Shown here piece by piece: positions 36,793 through 47,984 of a stretch of DNA of 59,157 nt (its first letter is position 1; the number at the start of each line of letters is the position of its first letter). The notes below the pieces were generated by a model. It was not told where the DNA came from. It saw nothing but the letters and a program-made list of their open reading frames with translations, and searched no databases. A program made the translations under genes and the position numbers. The stretch is from Acephala macrosclerotiorum (Eukaryota > Ascomycota > Leotiomycetes > Helotiales > Mollisiaceae): assembly GCA_014904845.1 (NCBI GenBank), contig MU119509.1, positions 1,424 to 60,580 of the forward strand, read 5' to 3'.

Positions 36793-39700
36793 AGGCATTG
36801 TTTGTTACTAATATTGTAAGATCTTACTACCAATTCTCAACTCGACCACTCCTCTTAGTTGGACACAGTCTTGGTGGCATCCTCATCAAACAAGTAATCG
36901 TCAATGCCCACATGGATGAGAAGTATAAGGATCTTCGCAACTCCATCTTCGCCTTGGTTTTCATGGGCATACCTCACTATGGATCGACCAACAGCTCCAA
37001 GGTCATGTTTGGCAAAGCATGCGCAAAAATTGTACAAACTGTGAACTATACTGTGCCAAATGGCCTTCTGAAGGCTGTAGAACGGAACTCCACATTTTCC
37101 GACATCTTGGATGATTATTGGAGAAGTAAGCTTGAGAGCTATCGTCTTATCTCGTGCTACGGAACAGATGATAAGGTCAGTTTTCAGACTGCGGTTGCCA
37201 TTCCCGAGTCCTCGGCTAATAGCTCTCAGATTGTTCTATATGAGTCAACAAGATTGTGTCTGTCGGATAGTCGCGAGATCGTCATTAAGAGAAGTACAAA
37301 TCATAGTGATGTTTGTCGCTTCAACCCGAACATTGAGAGTGACGTAGAGGAATATGAGGAATTCATTGAAAACATGAAGGATCTGTGCGAAGATGCGTTG
37401 AAGGCGGGTGCGTCTCTCCCGGATCCTGTCAGACTGTAATAATATCTGCACGATGCTGCTCGTATTTCATTTGCATGAAACCCTAGTTCTGACTTTTTCT
37501 CAATCATCAAATCAAGAATGTACTCATGCCTTCCGGATTTACAAATGGTACGTATCGGCATTCTTCTCCAGTGAGCCCATGACAGAAATTTCAACAGAGC
37601 TCATGGAGAGCCTGAAGCCATTCGGGCACAATCCGAGATACAGCCGGATCGAAACAGAACATGAGGAATCCCTTCAATGGGTTTGTTCGGAAGACCCCGA
37701 AGGGCCAAATTTCGTCAAATGGCTCAAAACTGAAGAGAGTTTGATGTGGATAAGCGGTAAGCCTGGGGCGGGCAAGTCGACTCTGATGAAGTACATTCAT
37801 GATCGTGATGACACCTTGCCGATCATGAGATCATCGGTCCACGGACGCCTCGAATTCATCAGCTACTTCTTACACGATCTTGGATCGCCAACTGAAAGGA
37901 CCTTCTTGGGTCTCCTACATGGCCTGCTCTCTCAGGTGCTTACTCTGCTCCCCGAGCTAGCTCCAACCATCCATCAACGTTTCAGGAAGTTGCGTATTCG
38001 GTACTCCACCTCCTCTCAAGAAGCTCCTATCTGGAGTGAGGTAGAACTTCAAGCTGCGTTCAGGGATATTATCAAGAACCAGACAGTAGAAGCAACCGTT
38101 CTATGCATGATCGACGCACTAGACGAATGCGAGACAAAACAACTTCACCCGTTGCTCCGATTTATCACCAACCTGGCAACACATCCACAAAAAGGCGGTT
38201 TGACATTCAAGGTCATTTGTTCTAATCGCCGAGAGAACGCTATAGAGTTGGCCTTTACCAAATTTCCCTCCTTCAGAATTGAAAATTTTACTTCCAAGGA
38301 TATTGAAAGCTTTATCATTTCTCGACTTGCCGAAGTCACGGACAATCTCTATCCGGATGAGAAAGCAGACAGGGTCATCGCCGAGGTTGTCGAAGGAGCA
38401 GTCATCAAAGCTGAGGGTGTTTTCATCTGGGCAATCTTGGTGGCAGACGAGCTCATTCTAGCCATTGAAGCTGGACAAATACTCAAACTCTACCAGACAC
38501 TCAAAGATCTTCCATCGGATCTTGAGGAGTTGTACGCTAATATCATAGAGAAGATTCCCTTGGAGGTTCGTCATCATACCTTCAACTACCTTCGGATGCT
38601 GATGACAGGGCAAGGGTGGATCCACAAGGGACCCGATAATCTGCTCGGAATGGTACTCGCCATGCAACCGATCGAAGATGTCCTGATGGCTGACCCGTGG
38701 GCGCTGTCTACCGAAGACAAGATCGCCCACTGCGTCACAGTGAAAAGAATACTGCAAGATAGATGTCATGGATTTATCAATCTTCCATCATATCAAAAAG
38801 GCTGGTCTCAAGAGGAGATGGTAAAATCATTCTGTCGAGGACCTATTTTCATCCATAAGACGGTACAAGACTACCTTTTCAATGAGGATGGCAAGGTCAA
38901 AGAAATAGGGAAAGGAATCGATCCGAAGCTTCTTCCGAACCACCTGGAACAACATGCAGCGTTCACATTTCGTCTCCTGCTGCTTGATTCGACGACACGA
39001 AAAGAAGCGGTGCCGATGTCGATTTGGCTCGAGCAACGAAGGTGTCATTTTACAGATTACTTCCGGCATTTGATGCATCTTCTCAGCTTGAGCGAAGATA
39101 TGGATGAGGTGGAGCCGTGGGCACCAACGTGGCTGCCAGAAATTGAGACTCTCCTACACAAAATTTCCCAGACAGACGAGGAGATGAAAGGATTTCTACG
39201 ATACCATTTGCTACCACGGTAAGTATACAAACCTCAACCTTGATCCAATATTTCCTCATATATATCATTAACAACACGTAGCCTATGTTGTCTTCGAGCG
39301 CGTCGCCGAGGACGTCGCTCTCGAACCCCTCCACGCAAATCTCCTTTCAATAGCCATATATTTCGATATTCCCTCGTACCTCCTTCCAAGACTTTCAGAA
39401 CTTGATGCACCCAAGCCTGGTTGTCCATACCTTCATTACACTTTATCCTCGTGGAGTTTTGACTACAAACACTTTGGTTCCTTCGGTTTGCTTCTACTTG
39501 AGCGCGGTCACCGCCTAGACCAAGTCTTCAACGGCAGGACAACTTGGGAATACATACTCATGTATATGCGTCACAATATCGAGCATCCACCTGTGTTACC
39601 TTTCGAACCAGGATACGTTCCATGTGGTTACTGGGATCGTAGGGAGTATGATAAGATGCTTCTGTTGTTCCTGGAATATGGTACCGATGTAAATCTGCTC

Positions 39701-40240
39701 GTTGATATGCATGATTACGCCTGTTCACCGTTACATATCCTCCTTTCGCACCATGATCTGCCATATGAGAGGTTAGAACCCGTCTTGGAGGGATTTCTCG
39801 AACGAGGCGCGGACATTCATGTTAGAGACACGAATGGTGTGAGTCTTGAAGAGCTGGCAGAGGAGAATTGGCCTGAGGCTGTGGGGTTGCTAAGAGAATA
39901 TTGTTCGACACGAAGATTGGAAGGTACAGTGATCAAGGAAAGGCGGATTCGCTTGTCAGATTGCAGAAGAATAGAAGCGGTGGAGACTCGCGTCAAACCG
40001 TTGCTGCTCAGAAAGATGGAGTATTTGGAAGAATTCTTGGGAAGAAGAGGAGGCCGCTTAGAATACTAAACATGACAATAACTTGGAACTTTCCAACGTA
40101 TCACAAGCTCGCTAAAAATGATGATTGGGTTCTTGTTGACACTCATAGAAAACAGTGGAGGCGGTTGTGGGACTAGAATATCATTCAACTAAGAGCGAGA
40201 CGTCGCAATTCACAATAAACGTCGTCAGGCTACGTTCACC

Positions 40241-40321
40241 CATTGCTTCATACTAGAGAACAGGTACCCCTCCCCATACGCGGCACATCATCTCGCAACT
40301 CATTCTATTCCCTCCACAACT
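40241..40321 (+). repeat. Direct repeat, right copy
   Basis: Second copy of the repeat at 35177-35252, lying 170 bp after the pseudogene stop. The left copy belongs to a promoter region, so this one may be the upstream edge of a former third NLR copy or a leftover of unequal exchange. Confidence 0.6.
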
Positions 40322-40596
40322 AGTAATCCGTCTCGCAAGTCATTTGATAGTCGTCACACAACCGTCAACCCCTTCCCATCAATTATCATACATCGGCCAT
40401 AATGAGGCATCATGAGCAAATTACAGAAGAAGAGAAAACAAACGTGATGCAAATTGAAGGCCAATAGCAGCCCATGGACTCAAAGCCCAAGCCAAAACGC
40501 TCCATACGCCATTGCAATGCACAAGAAAATCATCCCCCAGCTTGACCGCCACGAGCACAAAGCAAAGAAAGCCAGCCCTCAAATGAAAGCACGAAC
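40322..40596. other. Intergenic, 3' flank of the BTB-bromodomain gene
   Basis: No gene seen. It should include the 3' untranslated region of the minus-strand gene ending at 40597. Confidence 0.4.
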
Positions 40597-41912
40597 CTAA
40601 TCAATGACTTCAGTCTTGATCTTAGGATTGTACTTGTGACGCTCAGACCATTGATCATTGAAGTACTTCTCAAATCTCTCACACTCCTTGAAGATCGCAT
40701 CATCTTGGGTCCAATACTCGTAACAGTTCTGAAAGATCTGACGAACGTCGGCCTCGAACTCGCCTGCAGTATTGTACTCGTTACGATCCATCTTAGCCTT
40801 GATATCCACCAGACACATTGGGCGCTTGACGACAGCGAAGTAGTTAGGCATGTTGTTTGCGACGGGATCGACGGGGTGCTTGAAGTTTGAGACCAAGCGA
40901 GTCCAGTAGCCGGGGCCGGAAACCATGCGATGGATCATACCACGGCAGTAGTCGAGGTCTTTTTCGGGGGTGAGGAGGGGAACTTCTTGAGTGGCTCGAC
41001 TGTTATTTGTGGTTCGACGGCTGGGTTCGGATTTGCGGGCTTGCTTCTTAACAGGCTTGACTTCGAAGGCATCATCCGGACCAGGAAAAGGGCCAATATC
41101 TGACTTCCGGCTGCGCTTGTTTGAGGGACGAGGTGGTTCGGGGACATGTCCAAGTTGCGCAGGAGCGAAATGAACTTGGGGGACTGGATCACCATAGGCA
41201 GGGACGGCGGGGAGATCACTCATGACGATGACGAGCTCACTGAGAATTTCTTGAGGGAGAGATTTGGCGAAGTCATTACGGCTCTCGGGAGATGCGCGCA
41301 CTTTCACAATCAGCTTGAACTTGAAAGACTGGCGAGGGATAAAGATGCCTACTATGCTCTGCAGCCCACCTAATCAGCATGATTCTCAAACCACTGCCTT
41401 CCTCCGTCTGCTTCCAGGCATCAATGAGTAGCGGGGTGCCAGGAACACAGGACGTGAGCTGACGGCGCTCAGCCATGGCATCGAGAACTGCGACGCGCAA
41501 TGGGGCCATCTTGAGATGTGTAGCTAACTTCCAGATATTCATCAACGTGGGGTACTCCGGGATCACTCTTCCTGCTGCCTTGTCGTAGACTTGACCAGTG
41601 TATATGAAGTTTTGAAAGCAGCCGAAGGTCTCAACATCATATTCAGGAAGTCTGACAACCATCTCGACAGTATCGGTCATTCCATCTTGCGCGAAGTGGT
41701 CGCGGTAGTAAGGGGATTGCGCGCATAGAACATCCTTTTGGATGCCGAAGGGAATCTCATTTGGGCCAACGAAGAGGATGACGAAGATTGGGTGGGGGTT
41801 GCTGGACGCGTTAGAAGGCAAACACACTGAGAGGTTGAGATACGCACTGCCATGAGACAGGAGCTGAAGCTTGACCAGCGTCAGCCGTGAGATCAACGCC
41901 TTGGTAAGCCAT
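40597..41912 (-). CDS. BTB/POZ-bromodomain fusion protein
   Basis: Probable nuclear protein joining a BTB interaction domain to a bromodomain. Exons 41912-41848, 41801-41353 and 41300-40597 give 405 residues with closed phases. Residues ~20-185 are BTB: FVGPNEIPFGIQKDVLCAQSPYYRDHF, ETFGCFQNFIYTGQVYD, then the fungal BTB tail (RWAAEHMRASPES, FAKSLPQEILSELV). A linker follows with basic, NLS-like clusters (NKRSRKSD, KPVKKQARK). The bromodomain (~286-394) has PVDPVANNMPNYFAVVKRPM for the ZA loop and IFQNCYEYW at the BC loop. The acetyl-lysine-anchoring Asn of canonical bromodomains (NCxxYN) is Trp here (W368), so binding may be lost or altered. Introns are 46 and 52 nt. I know no characterised member with this layout. 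Confidence 0.85.
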
Positions 41913-43128
41913 TGTGTTGGTGGGGTTGCGAGGTTCGAGAGTATGGTGGTAGTTTATGCGCAGATCAGGTATCCCTCGATGAGGCTTTTTTTTACTCGGC
42001 CTACGCAATCGAATCAAAGAATCTTGAGCTGGCGCTTCTGACAGAAGGAATCGTTGCGAAGTTTCCTTGTCGGTCGAGGTTGTGACGTGAAAGCGCTCTC
42101 GCTGTTTGAGTAAAGTCAGCTATGGGGTAAATAAACTTCTTGAGCTTTGTCCGGCAGCTTCCGACGCTAATATTGACTTTTTGGAAGCTTTGGATGGACA
42201 ATCTCAACTTCAACGACTTGAGCCCAAAGAAGTTTGAGGTGCGATCTCCCCGCCTCCCAAATCATGTTTCCTTCACATTCTGCGCTCCAGAAGAAGATGT
42301 ATCATGAAAAGAATCTCTACTGTAGGCAACGTACCTTGGTCAAATAAGATTCGTCTCAATTCAGACTAAGAATCAGTCGTGGGCGCATCGTTGCCTCATG
42401 AGCAGGAATGAAGTCTCATCTCGTTCATTATGAGATTTGGGTTGAGGTTATTTTCTACGGGCACCAACGGCACACTTGTGGCAATTTCCACCACCTTACT
42501 TATGCCTCAGGCTCCACAATCCCCCAACCCTTTCGTAGGGATCAGCGCTGTTCTCTCCAAGCTGTTCGTCAAGAGTGTATTGTGTGTTCGATCACGCGTA
42601 GTTAAAACCAGGCCTTCTAAAATTTCTTGGACTATTCTTCCATGTCGACTTTTATATTCATTTGCATCTAGAAAGTCCTTCCATTTTCTTCTACCCCTCC
42701 TCAGTTACCCTCACTACCCCACCTCATTGCAACATTTTCGACAGTGTGGGGTTTTCAAGAACTTCTGGCACATGTTGGCACCGTCTTTTAAGAAGGTGAG
42801 CTTCAGCCAAAATTTAATAAGTCTATTCCATACCATAACCTTCAAATAACAACCCGCGAGTACAGACCAAAAACGTCTCCCTAGAATACTGTCAAACACA
42901 TTCAACAACCATCATTAGAAATTCCATCAAACGCCAAAATCAACTCCAAAAAACACCCAATACTATGTCCAACACAAGGCAATACAACAAGGGAGAGGTT
43001 TATAATTAAACTAGGTATCAAAACTCCAAGCACATACATAATACTCACTAAGAAACGATCAGAATTAGCAAACCATCAACCAACACTCTATCCTCTCGCA
43101 GTCCCACCTCCGACACTCGATCCAGCTT
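41913..43128. other. Intergenic: BTB-bromodomain promoter and Argonaute 3' flank
   Basis: No gene supported. A plus-strand frame at 42430-42849 (139 codons) is Phe/Ser-rich with no motif and overlaps a pyrimidine-rich, leader-like region; I do not call it. Bases 42850-43128 are A/C-rich and probably 3' untranslated sequence of the Argonaute gene. Confidence 0.45.
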
Positions 43129-46100
43129 TCAAAGATAGAACATGACGTTATCCAGATCAGACGCCCACGGGTTCTTCCTCTCGGGATCACTGCTCCAAAA
43201 CAGCTTTTGGCACACCTTGTCCTTGTAGTCGTATTTAGCCCGCTCGAGCAGAGCCCCGGTCTTCGGGTCTTTCTCCCTTGGAGGATATAAGCTGTCTAAG
43301 CACGGCTTCATGTAGCACCTCAAGCGGTTGCAAAGAAAGTTTGCGAAGCGAGCTGGGGCATAGATCGAGAGAGCTTTGGTGGCACGACCACCCGCATAGC
43401 AGAGATTGTGGGTCTAAATGTTATCAGTGTGAACTCTTCAGCCTTCGGACGAAGGAATACGTACGATTTCTTGAAGATCTTTGATTTTGTACTTCTTCTC
43501 ATCTTCAATGACAACATAGTGCGAACTTTTGGCTGTTCCTTTCGGGCTTTGGTGACTCTGGAGGTAGAATTCGATCTGGTTTGGGGTCACGACTTTCGAG
43601 TCCGCCAAAGTACCAGGTCTCAGGTTACCCTTGCAAAGATCTGCGTTGCCGTCCGTCGAGCCGACCTTTGGAAAGAAGCGAGCGTGGTGGCGTTTCGTTA
43701 CCACGAGCAAAGTGATCTTCGGGTTCCACTTGAAAGTCGATGGTATGGAGAGACCAACAGTCTTCCTGGCGCTTTCGAAGTATGAGAGACACCCGTCCTT
43801 GATTTGCTTGAGCTCTTCATGTCGAACCATACCATACTGGCTCTCGCTGACTCCGTCGCGGTAGAAGAGAATGTGAGTCGGGAATATGTCCTTTCCTGAC
43901 AAGTTTCTGGTGCGAGCTTTGAGGACCCATGCTCTGGTCCTCTCAGACATCATGCCTGCTAGATCAGATATGTACTGTAAGCCAGTCAGTCACGAACTTG
44001 GACATTGGAACAAGAAGTCAACCTCTTGTCGGCTATCCTGTTGGCGGGCGGAACCCAGATAATGACCAGATGTGTCATCAATGGTAGCTACAACAGCTGC
44101 CATTGAGGGGCAGCCTTCAGCAAACTGTCCCGGATGCGTGACATCGGCTCCAACAATCATGGTTTCCTTTGGCGCACCAGACGGCCCGACAGAGCTACTG
44201 GGTGGGTGAAGTTGGTGGTTTACGCCCCGCAATTTGATGTTGAATTTCAAGCTGCTCAGTTAGCGATATCTCAGAGCCAGCATTCCTCGAAGTCTTACCA
44301 GATATTTCCCCAGAGATTATGATTTGCGGTATCCAATTTCTGCTCTGTAATGCACACGGTCGGAATACCGGCAACGCAATCGCTCCACCTCTTCAATTCC
44401 GAGTAAAGTTCTATGCTCTTCTTCAGAAGAACAACTAACACAACCAGTGGCTTCGCTTCCAAATTCTGGTTCAGCTTCCCGGGAGCAGCCGTCATGACTT
44501 TCTGAAAGGCTTCTCGATCGATTCCCTTGCCAGGATCTGAGATATTTTCACTCCATCCTGGAAGTTTAACGTTCTTTGCAACTGGGCTCACGCCATAGAG
44601 TTTGAGGGCGGTGCCTAGGTCGATGATCTTTCCAGAATCGACACCCTCACAGAATGAAATGATACCCAAGGTTCTCAAAGTATTTGCCCCTGAGAAGAAA
44701 ACTTGCCCGCTCAGATTCCAGCTCCCGTCAGTGACAACCGTGCCTGAAGTTTCCGTTGCTTTGAACTTTAACTTCGGAACCTTGCACTTAACATAATCAA
44801 TCTCAAGAAAGGTCGTGGTCGACAAGGTGCCAAAACTCTTGAACGCTACCTGTTAGTCTCGATTTAATTCAAACATAGACAAGATACTTGCCTGGTAAAA
44901 TTGGTTGCTGCCCTTCAAGCCAAGCTGCTCCAGAGCAGTTTCCAGAATGAGGTCCTTGTTCTCACTTGGGGTGTGCTCAGCCTTCTTGACCATATCACTG
45001 GCGAACGTTTCAGGCAGAACTCTCGTCACTACTTGCCAATCGACTATAGTAAGCATATCTGCAGGGTACCAAACCGGATTGTCCTTTCCGCCGACGTTGA
45101 CACAGAGTGCATTCTTATTGAAGACTCTACTCCACTTAGGATATTCTGTGTTCACATCAGTTGGAGAAAAGCGTACGGCACTAGTTGAAGACTTACTCGA
45201 ATAGAGATAGTCGTACACTGGCTGAGGGCGTCCGGGAGATAGATCAAACGTCTGACTGTTGATCTTTGTTTCCCTACTCAAGCCACAAATTACCCACTTG
45301 CGACTTGTTTTGCCGTGGGGTTCGAAGGTAACGCGAACACCCTTCAGGGCCTTTTTGAAGTCGTCCACAGACGGGGTTTGACCCTCCCAGTTCTGGCTGA
45401 TCCATGTAGAGAGTCTGATTGGGGAGAAGAATGCCGAAGTGGTCGTGTTGACGTTGAGCAGAACCATACCTTGTCCAGGCCTCATCGAAGAGAAAAATCC
45501 CCTACGAATCAAATAAGGGCTGGGGTTCTGGCTTTCCTTATCCGCTTCCTGGCCCTTGGAATCGCGAAGACAGTCTGGGTAGAATTTGTTCTTCACCAAC
45601 CCACCAACAAAGGTTTTGTTCGTGATGTTCCTCCAAGAGATGATGTTGAGAGATTTCAGGTCAGCATCCAGATTGTGCTCATAGTCCTTCCCAGCGACAT
45701 GCTTGTTCAAATGATCGATGTCAACAATACCTAAAAACCTGACACTCGAATTCACAATAGGTCTGGGATCGCCCTTTTTCTTCGGACTTCTGGTATGGGG
45801 CGCAGGTGTGTCCTGGTTAACCACCTTCGCAGAGCCTGGGTACAGTTCCCTAACAGAAATGATCACCGCATCATAATCCGTGGCCCAATTATCATGAGAA
45901 GGCTTGTTTTGGTTCAGTAGCTCTTCGATCATGTATCTCTTGGTCTCCCGTTTGATTTTGCGCTTGCGCTCGGGCAACTCCTCTCCATCAGCATCCTTCT
46001 TCTTGATAGGCTTATGATCATCGACTTCTCCCAATGTGATGCTGTATCGATACAACTGAATCTTAGAATCAAATCTCATCTCGAAGAACTTTGTCTGAAT

Positions 46101-46643
46101 CCGCTTGTTGGAAGCTGCTGGGCTCGACTTTGGTCGGTCCTCCGGTCTTGGCATCCTCCTCTCCTCAGCGTCCCAAAGTTGTTGCTGCTTCTCTGACACT
46201 CTTGAGCCTCTCTTCCCCTTCGAATCAGTCACCGATTCCAAGTCGCTTTTTGGAGATGCAGGGTTCTTGAGACTTGAGCTTGGAGACGTGGCCTTGGAAG
46301 GGCTTGACCTAAAAGGGATCGATGGCGATTTCGTAGGAGTTGACGTAGGCTTCGTAGATGGCATTACTTTCGCCTTCTGCTCAAGAATTTTGGCTCTGAA
46401 TTTCGGAGTAAATCGGTTAATCACCTCGTCGGGCATGTCCTGTGCCTTTCTACCAAAGGGTACAAGGGTACACTTCTTCGCGTTATGATCACCATGACCG
46501 CAACTCTTGCAATGGCCCCCTGGTGGACCGTTTTGAAGAGACTTGCAATCTTTGACTTCATGAACAACTGGGTCCGATTTCCCGCAGTTGTCGCAAACCT
46601 GCTGATCATGAAGAGGGTAAGTCTTTCCACTTGAATTACTCAT
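43129..46643 (-). CDS. Argonaute with N-terminal CCHC zinc knuckles
   Basis: Argonaute of the fungal silencing (QDE-2-like) family, expected to bind small RNAs and slice targets. Exons 46643-45197, 45145-44892, 44849-44299, 44251-44023, 43974-43465 and 43413-43129 give 1091 residues. The start is set at MSNSSGKTYP; an in-frame ATG lies 47 codons upstream. Two zinc knuckles open the protein: C17-X2-C20-X7-H28-X4-C33 and C45-X2-C48-X4-H53-X4-C58. A Ser/Lys/Pro-rich linker follows, then N, PAZ (around SAFFSPIRLSTWI and YPKWSRVFNKNALCVNVGGKDNPVW), MID and PIWI. The slicer tetrad is intact: D787 (VGADVTHPG), E827 (SRQE), D867 (FYRDGVSE), H979 (KSSHYVV). The 42-nt intron 44891-44850 is GC-AG. Intron 3 ends in tandem acceptors (GAGCAG) that would add or drop one residue. 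Confidence 0.9.
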
Positions 46644-47469
46644 GGTGCAGGTTGTCCGCCAAATTTCAAGTTCGAGAAATCCGAATGGGTTAGTGAACGA
46701 ATTCAATGGCGAAGGGTGCAAGTTCCCGTATTTATGGGATTCCTGGGGTTGTTCTCCTCTGTTTGCTACGAGCATCTGACCCAAGAGTCTGACTTCTCAA
46801 AAAGAGCAGAGATTCCCTCGACCACACGTGCAGGAATTCAATGGCCTTCTTGAAGAATTTACAACTACAACTCAGACTCAGGACAGTCCCCGTCTAGTAG
46901 CTTCGATGACATCAAAGAAAGAGCGCTGCATGCCACTGAAGGTCATGTGGCGTCAAGGCTCAAGAAGACGAATTGGCTTCATAGAAAACCTGCAAACTCA
47001 ACACAAGCAGACTTCGAGGAAGTAATCGGTACGTGCCACAGCCAACTGAGGGTCGCAAGCAAGCTAAGACACCTTCATCCATCTTGATAGGTAGGACACG
47101 GGGCCGGTCACAATACTGGCAAACACAACTTCCCGCTAGTTCAACCTCAAATTGGGCTCAAGGAGCTACTGCTGGATACATTCATAAATTGTTTCTCCAG
47201 CCTTGGTTGCGTTGAGGCTTGGCGTTACACTTGTGTCATGGGGCTGAGGATCCGGAGATGTTTACTAGAGCAAAAAGAAAAAAAAAAAAAATTTACTTTC
47301 CAGACTGACAAAACTAACTTGGCCGAAAATGGAAGGTGGGGTATAAATCACGTGATAGATCTTGTGAGGAAGCCGGAAATGGAACAGTCGCTGCTGGCGG
47401 TTAACGAGTAAGTTGAAAATCCAGGCTTTCATGACTCTGGTAGAAGGCTTCAATATAACTTGACGCAGT
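46644..47469. other. Argonaute promoter region and unassigned sequence
   Basis: Bases next to 46643 hold the Argonaute promoter. At about 46880-47270 on the plus strand two open pieces can be joined by a plausible intron (donor GTACGT at about 47030, acceptor near 47098-47102), reading FDDIKERALHATEGHVASRL and GHNTGKHNFPLVQPQIG. I recognise no family and there is no convincing start, so I do not call a gene. A run of ~15 A lies at 47276-47291. Confidence 0.35.
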
Positions 47470-47884
47470 GCTGCCAAATTCTTGGTTTGCACCTTGTTGG
47501 ATCCTCCCACGGCACAAGAACGTACTTATCGCTTTGTGGGCGGAAACTATTCCTGGACGACGATCTTCTCGACCTTGGAGAAGATTCAAAATGCGAAATG
47601 GTCTGTCACATATAAATCGGTTGAAGAAGCCAGAGCAAACCAACAGAAGGTGAGTACTTCTAAATCTCTTTAGTGGCATTGTCTCATCCGGACAGGCAAT
47701 TGAGACCGGAGATGTTGATGCTGAACTTGCAGCTTCACACCAAGTCATCCAAGGCACAGGAAGGACGCTCCTGCCCGGGCCATACGACAATGATAAAGTC
47801 CCCGAGGCGCAGTCCCTGAACCTTGAAGAGACTTGGAGGGTGATGCTCAAGGATACGGTCAAGTTTCCTCTGCTAGGACTGTGA
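47470..47884 (+). pseudogene. NmrA-like (isoflavone-reductase-type) 3' gene fragment
   Basis: Exons 47470-47649 and 47696-47884 join across a 46-nt intron (CAGAAG|GTGAGT ... GGACAG). The product ends like NAD(P)-binding NmrA-like proteins: TYRFVGGNYSWTTIFSTLEK, the KSVEEARANQQKAIETGD segment, DAELAASHQVIQG and LEETWRVMLKDT, with a stop at 47882-47884. The N-terminal Rossmann part is missing: a TGA lies just upstream at 47461 and nothing further upstream matches. The fragment itself has no internal stop, so truncation, by deletion or by breakage at a rearrangement, seems to be the main damage. Confidence 0.75.
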
Positions 47885-47984
47885 AACATACCAGTGTTCC
47901 ATGAATCTATCAAAGCAAGTAGTTCTACAAAACGAAACACTTTCGGATATTTCTCGTACATTTGTCTGTTTTTGCTTAGCATCT

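Larger units (their letters stand above)
35791..40069 (+). pseudogene. Decayed tandem paralogue of the hydrolase-NACHT-ankyrin NLR
   Basis: It keeps the exon layout of the gene at 30556-34203: a 59-nt exon 2 (35864-35922, PLEVLYDG), exon 3 from 35998 (IIATHCLNP), GHSLGG at about 36862-36879, Walker A GKPGAGKST at about 37755-37781, Walker B VLCMIDALDEC, and the ankyrin-like end (FNGRTTWEYIL). Breaks relative to the intact paralogue: the start codon position reads AGG (35791-35793); small deletions shift the frame after SARII at about 36112; the internal 42-nt exon is shortened by 11 nt; and an extra G near 39191 shifts the frame just before the last intron. A 552-bp element sits in an intron at 36241-36792. 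Long open pieces remain (37408-39222 and 39488-40069), so decay is recent or parts are still under use. The breaks are described, not corrected. Confidence 0.82.

Noticed and set aside
42430..42849. 139-codon plus-strand frame
   Set aside because: Overlapping frames, odd composition and a pyrimidine-rich run suggest untranslated sequence; no start context or motif supports a gene.
45315..46488. Plus-strand frames over the Argonaute gene
   Set aside because: Shadows of the minus-strand coding exon, which has clear domain motifs.
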